Assembly: GCF_001540865.1 (NCBI RefSeq)
Contig: NC_033625.1
Location: 11,568,717-11,632,716 of the forward strand
Length of the DNA: 64,000 nucleotides
Source of the DNA: Ananas comosus
Lineage: Eukaryota; Streptophyta; Magnoliopsida; Poales; Bromeliaceae
Direction: 5' to 3'
The notes below the pieces were generated by a model. That model saw only the letters and a program-made list of their open reading frames with translations. It had not been told where the DNA came from and ran no database searches. This document shows positions 56,514-64,000 of this stretch, one piece after another. Numbering within the stretch: position 1 is the stretch's first letter; the number at the start of each line of letters is the position of its first letter. Made by a program: the position numbers and the translations under genes.

Positions 56514-56539
56514 CCTAGAAGATTTGGAGCTTGTTTTGG

Positions 56540-57669
56540 GGCATCTAGAGAGGTTAATACCTTGATTCTAACCTTTAATCAATGTTTTGGTAGGTTTTAC
56601 CATATGAAACCCTAGAATTGAGATTTAGGGTTTATTTTGGGGATTTTTGATTTGAGGGCTTGGAGACCCAATTGATGAGTTTAGAACATTTATTTAAGTT
56701 GGATTTGAAGAACTCTAACTTCCATTTAGAGCTTGAGAGAGGATTTCTTCACTTAAGGTAAGTTTTTCCACCTTAACCTATGTTGCTTATTGATTGAGCT
56801 TAGGGTTGATCGTAAGATTCGTTTGACCCTTGTTCCTACATCTTTAGGGTGTTAGGAGACTTGTGGACACCTTTGTCGGAGCAAACGAAGGAGCGCAAGA
56901 GTTGTGGTGGGTTTGACTTCATGAAATCGGGGCGAAATGGTCCCTAAGTATTCTATACTTGTCGTAACGTCATTTTAAATGCAAATCTATGCTAAATAGA
57001 ATTTATGTGAATTTTAGAATACTTAAAATGCATGTGCTATGTGTAAGATAAATTTCACTCTATATAGTAGAGAAATCAGGGTTATTTTCATGCATGTGAG
57101 AAGTGTTCGAGATAACAGGTGGGAATTATGTCTCATATGCTATATTAGCTCATATTTGTGTAATTGTAAACACTACACTATGACCGGACTTAGCGGAACA
57201 AAGTGTCATAAAGGGGCACTTGACATAGAAAACTATGAAAATGCAACATAGAGACATAGTGATAGGCCATTGGACATATACTATATTCCATATTTTTAGA
57301 CATGATGACATAGTGATAGGCCTCTGTGACATTCGATACATTCCATATTTTTAGACATGAGGATTTGAGACTTGAGACAGACTTATACGCATGCTTGCCA
57401 TTGTGCTCATTCGCACATGCTTATGAGGGTCGCTCCCTACAAGTCGGCACTCCGGAGTTAGCCATCGCGATACATATTCGCCGTGTGGGATTGGGCGCCG
57501 AAGTGGATTGCTGTGGGAAAGGCGCATTCCTAAAGTGGGGATGTTGACTACCACGGGGCCATTAGGCACGACACCGACCAGACAGCCTACGAGTGGGTCT
57601 TACAGGCCAGACAGCCTTCGGATGGGTCTTCATGCCAGATAGTCTTCGGGTGGGTCTTATAAGATTAAA
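56540..57669 (+). mobile_element. Gypsy LTR fragment, same family as the solo LTR at 9262-11896
   Basis: It aligns with the reverse complement of the solo LTR: GAAACCCTAGAAT, GGAGCTTGAGAGAG and, best, GGGTCGCTCCCTACAAG with GGCACTCCGGAGTTAGCC. Both ends are missing; a different LTR begins at 57670. Confidence 0.8.
57578..57660. repeat. Three-copy 28-29-bp tandem repeat
   Basis: Units start at 57578, 57607 and 57635, each with CCAGACAGCC or CCAGATAGTC then TGGGTCTT. Confidence 0.9.
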
Positions 57670-58794
57670 TGTCACGCCCCGGGGTCCCTTTTTGTTTGAA
57701 ACACAGCGGGAAAGCGTCTAAATTTTTTTTTTTTTAAAAATCTGACCCCAGAGTATGCCAGATCCGCCACAAATACAGGGAATCCACTGTTCACATGGAC
57801 AGAGTCTCCCCTGTATTTGCACGGCGTCGCACAAGTACAAACAGGATACAACCACAACTAAATGAATATAGAGATAACTATACATTCATACATTCACCAT
57901 TCACATCACAGTATCACATTCAATGTTTAAACCAAAAATCCACAAAAATCTTTTGAAAACTGTTCCCTACGCAAAAACTTCTATCTTTTTAAAAATGCTA
58001 CCACGAGGGTAGAAAACCTTTTATTTTACAAAATCCAGAAATTCTTGTCTCATTCGGAAAGCCAACTAAAATCTTGAATATTTTAACATAATGAAATACT
58101 GAACCATATAGATGTCTAAGTCATATCAACATAAATAACGAAGGTAGTAACTAGACTGCACAAACCGGGTCAGGAGCTCTATCGACTGCTACGAACGTGT
58201 CTCACGTCTCGTCTCTACCTCACCGCCCGCAATACCTGAAAAATGGTGGGGGAGGTGAGAACATGTAAACATGTCTCCCCTCCTAGTGGGTACCGCAAGC
58301 CGACGAAGGCGAGAAGTACTCACCGGATCAGGAAGAGCTATACAATAATACGGGTCAGTGGAGATACAGTAGCAACAATAATAAACGAAAGAGAGATATA
58401 TATAAATGAAAGTACATCTACCGCTACTGAATGAACGACTGAATGTGTACATGCAACAAAACTATAGTAGCAAGACAATGTAACGAAAGAACTGAAGGTA
58501 CACAAGCAACAACCGCTACTATAGCTATATGCGTCAACCGGACAAGAAGTCCAAAAATACCCAATCTAAACCGCCGTATCGGTCTAAGGACCTCAGGCAA
58601 AAGCCCACTACCTGCTCGCACCTGGCATGTAACCCTAGCACAAAGAAAACACCGCTGGGCTCACGGGTCGAATGTACGACCACTTTTCCGAAAAAGAACA
58701 CCCCCTGCGGTGGATCAGACCGCCGGTGTACGTGAAAATGCACTCGAGCTGTGGCGATCAATGCAGATATGATCAATAGCCAACCGTCGGCAAC

Positions 58795-59270
58795 CAGCCG
58801 ACAATCACCGCCCCTCGGGGCAAACCGACCAATAGGTCGTCAGACTATATAGAAGCACAAGAACCGACCACTCAGGTCCACTAGAATGGAACAACTCAAC
58901 ATCCTACCGAAGGTATACAAGCACCGATACTAAAGTCAACTAACATATATGCATGACGAACCAACGAATAGGTCACCAGAGTATATCACTAGAATCCCGA
59001 ATTACCGTCGACCACTAGCCGACAATCCAACCCCTTAGGGTACACCGACCACATAGGTCATCAACGACATGACTCACGAAGCTGACAGACTAGGTCAAAA
59101 ATATACCAAATAGTAGAACTGACTAATCCAGTACATAATGCAACAACCGACCAACCAAGTCAACAGATATGAGATAAAAGCACCGATCAACTAGGTCATC
59201 GAATGAAGTGCGAGAACCGACCAATCAGGTCACCAAAACGAAGTACGAGAACCGACCACTCAGGTCACAG
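58795..59270. repeat. Degenerate repeat array with RCCGAC cores
   Basis: About ten loose copies of ACCGACCANNNAGGTC at 30-60-bp spacing, for example near 58827, 58862, 59046, 59145, 59214 and 59251. Larger homology between 58790-58850 and 59010-59070 shows older tandem growth. Confidence 0.65.
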
Positions 59271-60573
59271 GTATCACATATGGATAAACTACTCTACTCC
59301 TACACATTATACTAAGGATAGAAACATATGAGTAGAGTAAACAGAAACAACAGGAATGTAAGCTCAATATATAATACGATAATAACAACAGGAGAACGGG
59401 GATAGAAGAAATGTCACCGAGCGTGCACCACTGTACCGACTTCGAATCGAAGTACCCACCTGTACGAATGTCGCGCCTGTCTCCTAACTGCGAAAAAAAG
59501 TCAACCGGACCTAAGGAAGGTCCACTGGGTTAGTGTCTAACCCACAGCTAATAACCACTAAATCCACAACCTACAAGCAAACCCATGGAGATCGATTTCC
59601 CAAACCGATCGCCGTAATACGCCGGAAGTCCCGTAATAGTACGGGGACTCCGCCGGGACCCACGAACTGTCCCGGAACATACCGACTCGAGCTACGAGTC
59701 ACCTGCTGCCACTAAACATAAATAATCGTGCATCATGGCAGTGAACACAACTCCTCACGTCGAAACAATTATCGTCGAATAATCGTTTCGATTCGAGTTC
59801 CCGGAAGTGTCTAATTCGACACCGGAACCTACTGTCCCTCACCCGTCATTTTTGAACTCTCGAAATAACGCGAGTGACCAGCCAACAAGGCTCAGTGACT
59901 ACACAATAGCTCACGAAGCACCGTCGGGATAATTCCGAACCGAACCCGCATTTCGTCGGCGGATTTCGCCGAGAAACGCGCCGGAAATGTATTTTCGATC
60001 TTCGCAAAGGTCTGGGGCCTTGGACAATCAGTCCAGAGGTCACCCACCGCTCACCCATGCTGCCAACAGCAGCCGCAACAACCCAAAATACATAAAATCC
60101 CTCCCGATTATTCGAAATCGCATTATTTCATGCGATTTCGGCGCTTTTATGGTCCGTCTGCACAAATCAGAAGTGAATCAATGAAGCCGAGACACCCGCT
60201 GACAGGTCTCAGCGTGCTGGAGGCCGTGCTCACCTTTTGGAGCACTGCCGGCCACTGTGGCACGCGCACGAGCGACACGAACCTCAGCGAAACAGTGCGC
60301 ACAGCGCTTACATTGCGTCAAACTCGCAAACCAGGGCATCGTTGACCCCAACAGAGGTGACACGATGTTCGGCACAAAACGAGGATGATCGTGCTCACTT
60401 CCACATTCATCGGGGTGCCTTCGGATCGCCTGAGAGGTGACCGGAACCCTTAAACTGAGTGCTGTAATTTAAATTTCAGCTTACCAGACCAGAGGGAGCT
60501 AGGGTTGGTCGCCGACAGCCGGACGGCGGGCGGTCCGGCCAGGGGAGGGTGCGGCCGGTTGGTGGGTCCCGGG

Positions 60574-61193
60574 GCACCAGCCGGCCGGCCGCGGGAGGTG
60601 GCCGGAGGCGCGGCGGCGGAGATCAAGTCCGCCAAGTTCCTCTCGGGTTCAAGGGCGCCGGAGGTGAAGCGGCGGCCGGAGGAGCTCGGGGCGGCGATGG
60701 TTCGTTGCCGGAGGCCGAGGGGGAGGTAGTGCTCCAGACGGTGGGCAGCGGCGGCGCTCGAAAGCCATACTGGTCCAAGCTAGGCTCGCACGCGCTCAGG
60801 ACGGCCGCAGAGAGCTCGAGCGGCGGCCGGCGGCGTGCGGGGACGGCGGGGAGGCGCGCGCGAGGTCGCCGGAGGGCGGCGCGNGCACCAGTCGGCCGGC
60901 GGCGGGAGGTGGCCGGTGGCACGGCGGCGGAGATCAAGTCCGCTAAGTTCCTCTCGGGTTCAAGGGCGCCGGCGGTGAAGCGGCGGCCGGAGGAGCTCGG
61001 GGCGGCGATGGTTCGATGCCGGAGGCCGAGGGGGAGGTGGTGCTCCCGACGGTGGGCGGCGGCGGCGCTCGAAAGCCGTACTGGTCCAAGCTAGGCCCGT
61101 ACGCTCTCAGGACGGCGCAGAGAGCTCGGGCGGCGGCCGGCGGCGTGCGGGGACGGCGGGGAGGCGCGCGCGAGGTCGCCGGAGGGCGGCGCG
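60574..61193. repeat. 311-bp GC-rich direct duplication across an n
   Basis: Copy 1 (60574-60883) and copy 2 (60885-61193) both run from GCACCAGCCGGCCGG/GCACCAGTCGGCCGG to GGTCGCCGGAGGGCGGCGCG. The only separator is the n at 60884. The long Arg/Pro/Ala frames here have no recognised domain and look like a by-product of GC content. Confidence 0.9.
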
Positions 61194-61742
61194 ACTGATA
61201 GGGAGCGGTGGCGGCGCGCGGATGCAAAGATGACCCAAGCTCGGCCTGGGTGATTGCAGGTGGCCGCAGGGAGCTGGGGCGGCTCCGGCGGCGTGCGCTG
61301 GCGGTGGGGCCGGCGGCGGAGGTCGCCGGGGCTCCGGGGGAGGCCGTCTCGGCCGTCCCAAAGTGGCGGCGACAGTGCTAGCAGGGAGCTAAAGCTCCTG
61401 GGCCAGATCTGCCTAGATCTGGCCGCAGCCGGCTTGGGCGGCGGCGGCGGTGCGCTGGGACGACGGTGGCGACGAGGGGAGTCGCCGGAGGCTGGGCCAC
61501 GGCCAGGGGAGGGCGCTTGAGAGTGTAGATCCCTCAGGGTTGATCTCGAACAGAGATTGAAGAGGCTAGGTGGAGAGGAAGGTGGAAAAAGAGCAAACCT
61601 GGCTTTTCCGGCGGCCGGAGTCGCACGCCGGCGGCTGGATGTGAGCGTGGTTAGGGCAGAGGTCGAGCTGAGGCGGCTGGGCATGAGCTGAGGGTGCTAA
61701 GGCAGCTTCGGTTAGGGTTTTCCATGAAGAAACCCTAAAATA

Positions 61743-61754
61743 TGTATATAAACG
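61743..61754 (-). promoter_or_regulatory. TATA-like motif of LTR (minus strand)
   Basis: The minus strand reads TTTATATACATA, about 680 bp inside the LTR from its 5' end (62433). Confidence 0.4.
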
Positions 61755-62433
61755 AGGGCGACTTTGCGCACAAGTCCCCGAAAACTCACCATTTCTAGTG
61801 AAGTCTCTCACAGCATGGGTAAAATGCGCGAGCGCATCCCCACGTTCTGTTTCACGCATTTCGGTACATAAAATATAGGGACTTTTGCGGAAAATCCGAT
61901 TTGTCACCATCAACCTCTCAGTGATAATTCAGTAATTACCGGAGATCCGTCCGTCGGATTTCTGAACGGATCGCACCGGGGCGATCAGCACGACTGGGAC
62001 ATCGAATCTAGCATTTCGTTTCACCCGAAAAGGTCCCCGATTTGCAACAAACTCAACCCTCATAGCTTCCACCAAAAACCACACATAGACAACCTATATG
62101 TAAAAACCATTAAACCCCTTTTTCTCGAAATTCGTGCATCCAAATACAATTCTGTCAGTGCCATTGGGTCCAGGATAGTCGAGCCATTGAAAACGAGCTA
62201 TTGGACGACTATGTTCGGAGTCCGATACGAGCCTGAAGCCAACTTCACGTCGCGGCTTCTCCGGAAAAATCTAGTTACTATTCACTTAAGTGAAAACTTG
62301 GAGATCGCGTAACTTCTCCGTTCTAGCTCAGTTTCTCCTGAAACTTNTTGACGAGTGCTTATGTAATTAAATTACACACATAAACATCATAAACAAAGAG
62401 TTTAGTTGCACTGTCTAAAACTCAGTCCTTACA

Positions 62434-64000
62434 ATGCCACAGGAGGAATTGCAAAATTATGTATTATATGAATTGGAAGTATTATTCAAACAAAATGGCA
62501 GCTCTCTCTCTCAGTTCAAGCTTCCTATTCCGAACCGATTGCTTATAGAAGACATAGGCAATAGACTTTTGAGAGAAGAGATGGATTATGACACAGATGT
62601 ATTGAGAAATAAACACGAAACCCTATACAATGGTTTAAATACTGAGCAGTTAGCGGTGTATCGTTCTGTTTTGGCATCCGTTTATGAAAATAAATGAGGT
62701 GTGTTTTTTGTTTACGGCCATGGGGGAACAGGAAAAACATATCTCTGGCAAACAATAATAGCAAAGCTTCGTTCTGAAGCTAAAATAGTTTTGGCTGTGG
62801 CTTCATCAGGAATTGCATCGCTTTTACTTCCCGGAGGTCGGACGGCACATTCCAGATTTAAAATACCAATTAAGCTTGATGACTTCTCAACATGCGAAAT
62901 AAAAAAGGGAACACAGCTAGCAAAATTGCTTAATTATACTAGCTTGATTATATGGGATGAAGCACCAATGAATCACAGAAATTGTTTTGAAGCTTTAGAT
63001 AAATCATTAAGAGACGTGTTGGATGGTACTACTGCAGGAAAAATATTTGGTGGAAAAACTATTCTTCTTGGAGGAGATTTCAGACAAATACTGGGCTTGA
63101 TCATTATTGGGTGGAACAAAGACGATGATATAATAATATGCATTTGATTACTAAATCGTACATATGGGACGAATGTCAAATTTTAGGAGCTGACAGACTA
63201 ATATGGAGGACTGCACTAAAAATTTGGAGGAATACAGAAGTCACAAGAAGATATTTTGAATTTTGCCAAATGGATTCCTCGATTTAGGTGATGGTAAAAT
63301 TAAATGCAGTTAAATTAGAAACATGAAGAGATCTCTTGGATAAAAGATACCCGATTGACCATGCTCATTAAAAATACTGGAGATGGTATAAGAGATTGTT
63401 TTCCGCATCTGATGAAATCTTGGAGCAAGATGATATAATGATTTTCATATTTGAGAGACAGGGCTATTATCAACACCTTAAACGATACAGCTGATGAAGT
63501 GAAATGCTCTATTATTACTTTAGATACCAGGAGAAGAAATTTGTTATATGAGTGCTGATTTCAATTTGCAGCTCATCTGCAAACACCGAAGAAAACTGAC
63601 TGTTCTCTACGCGTATTTGATTTTTTAAATTCCTTGAAGTTCAATGGCGCCACCCACATCATGCCATTGAATTAAAAGGTAGTGTGTTCCATATAATTGT
63701 TGTTCCGCAATATAGTCAACATTCCGGGTTTGCAATGGAACGCGATTGATAGTTACTCAGCTGGCATCAAAGGTTATAGAAGCAAAAATTTTTACAGGAA
63801 ATCATGTAGTCGAAAAAAGTGTGTATCCTCGCATTCTTGAACCATGTGACAGAAACAAAGTGCTCTTTATTTCTGAAAAGAAGAAATTCCTATGTCGTTT
63901 GTGTTTGCCATGGCAATAAACAAAAGCCAGGACAGGACGCGTAAACATGTGGGTTATATCTACGAAGGGCGGTATATTTCACATGGGCAACTTTATTGTT
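62434..64000 (+). pseudogene. Helitron helicase (PIF1-like), decayed, runs off the window
   Basis: It begins abruptly at the LTR edge with the pre-helicase segment ending YDTDVLRN and LNTEQLAVYRSVL. It then shows helicase motif I (GHGGTGKTYLW), Ia (VASSGIASLLLPGGRTAHS), motif II (IIWDEAPM) and III (GGDFRQIL). A TGA at 62696 replaces a sense codon just before motif I. After 63110 many stops and frameshifts occur, yet late motifs survive (CNGTRLIVTQL, then HGQL near the end). The enzyme is the helicase half of the Rep-Hel protein that moves Helitrons by rolling circle. The N-terminal Rep part is absent. Confidence 0.92.

Larger units (their letters stand above)
57670..62433 (-). mobile_element. 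Long Gypsy-type LTR
   Basis: It runs from TGTCACGCCCCGGGG to CAGTCCTTACA in plus orientation, so the element reads on the minus strand. A TATA motif read on that strand (TTTATATACATA, 61743-61754) lies about 680 bp from the LTR start, as a U3 promoter would. No primer site or purine tract adjoins it and no 5-bp target duplication was found. At 4.76 kb it is unusually long. Two n characters (60884, 62347) and a duplicated block may have lengthened it artificially. Confidence 0.6.

Noticed and set aside
57578..57660. Possible CRISPR-like array
   Set aside because: Three imperfect units directly abut with no spacers, and the genome is nuclear plant DNA.
60505..61684. Several Arg/Pro/Ala/Gly-rich frames of 60-197 codons on both strands
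   Set aside because: All frames stay open because of the high GC content. No domain, and part of it is a duplication across an n.

Overview
The window is plant nuclear DNA. It has GT-AG introns, chloroplast-targeted and SKP1-like genes, 5S-rRNA-bearing Cassandra TRIMs, long Ty3/Gypsy LTRs, Ty1/Copia, hAT, Mutator-like, PIF/Harbinger, LINE and Helitron remnants. The GC-rich first exon of the main gene suggests a monocot. Pineapple (Ananas) or a relative is a guess, not something the sequence proves.

Two host genes can be supported. (1) On the minus strand, eight short exons between 52836 and 22719 join in phase into a 254-residue CRS2/peptidyl-tRNA-hydrolase-family protein with a transit-peptide-like N terminus. 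The 765-bp coding sequence is spread over 30 kb because introns 2, 3 and 5 (5.4, 12.6 and 10.1 kb) have filled with nested transposons. (2) On the plus strand, divergent from it, lies a two-exon SKP1-like gene (54543-55119) whose usual C-terminal tail is missing.

Layout: 1-7021, tandem remains of a Ty3/Gypsy element (broken integrase, LTR, gag remnant, second LTR tail). 7022-8043, AT-rich DNA and a MITE. 8996-14748, minus-strand Copia remains, one LTR of which is split by a 2635-bp Gypsy solo LTR with a 5-bp target duplication. 14749-22718, AT-rich DNA with MITEs and tandem repeats. 22719-52836, the CRS2 gene. Its intron 5 holds a Cassandra element, a hAT within a hAT with a Harbinger MITE inside, and a Gypsy LTR carrying another hAT. 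Its intron 3 holds a Mutator-like MITE with a 6.8-kb fold-back hAT whose two 2.5-kb arms are inverted copies of the 5' half of a BED-DUF659-hAT transposase gene. Its intron 2 holds two small hATs, a Cassandra solo LTR and Copia fragments. 53200-54165, LINE fragment and MITE. 54543-55119, SKP1-like gene. 55120-62433, MITE and long Gypsy-type LTRs. 62434-64000, decayed Helitron helicase.

The most interesting structure is the fold-back hAT at 38263-45036. It sits in a presumably transcribed intron, so the CRS2 pre-mRNA could form a 2.5-kb hairpin and feed small-RNA silencing of that hAT family. Five single n characters (6277, 29407, 44784, 60884, 62347) look at least partly like assembly seams, and one of them lies inside a fold-back arm.
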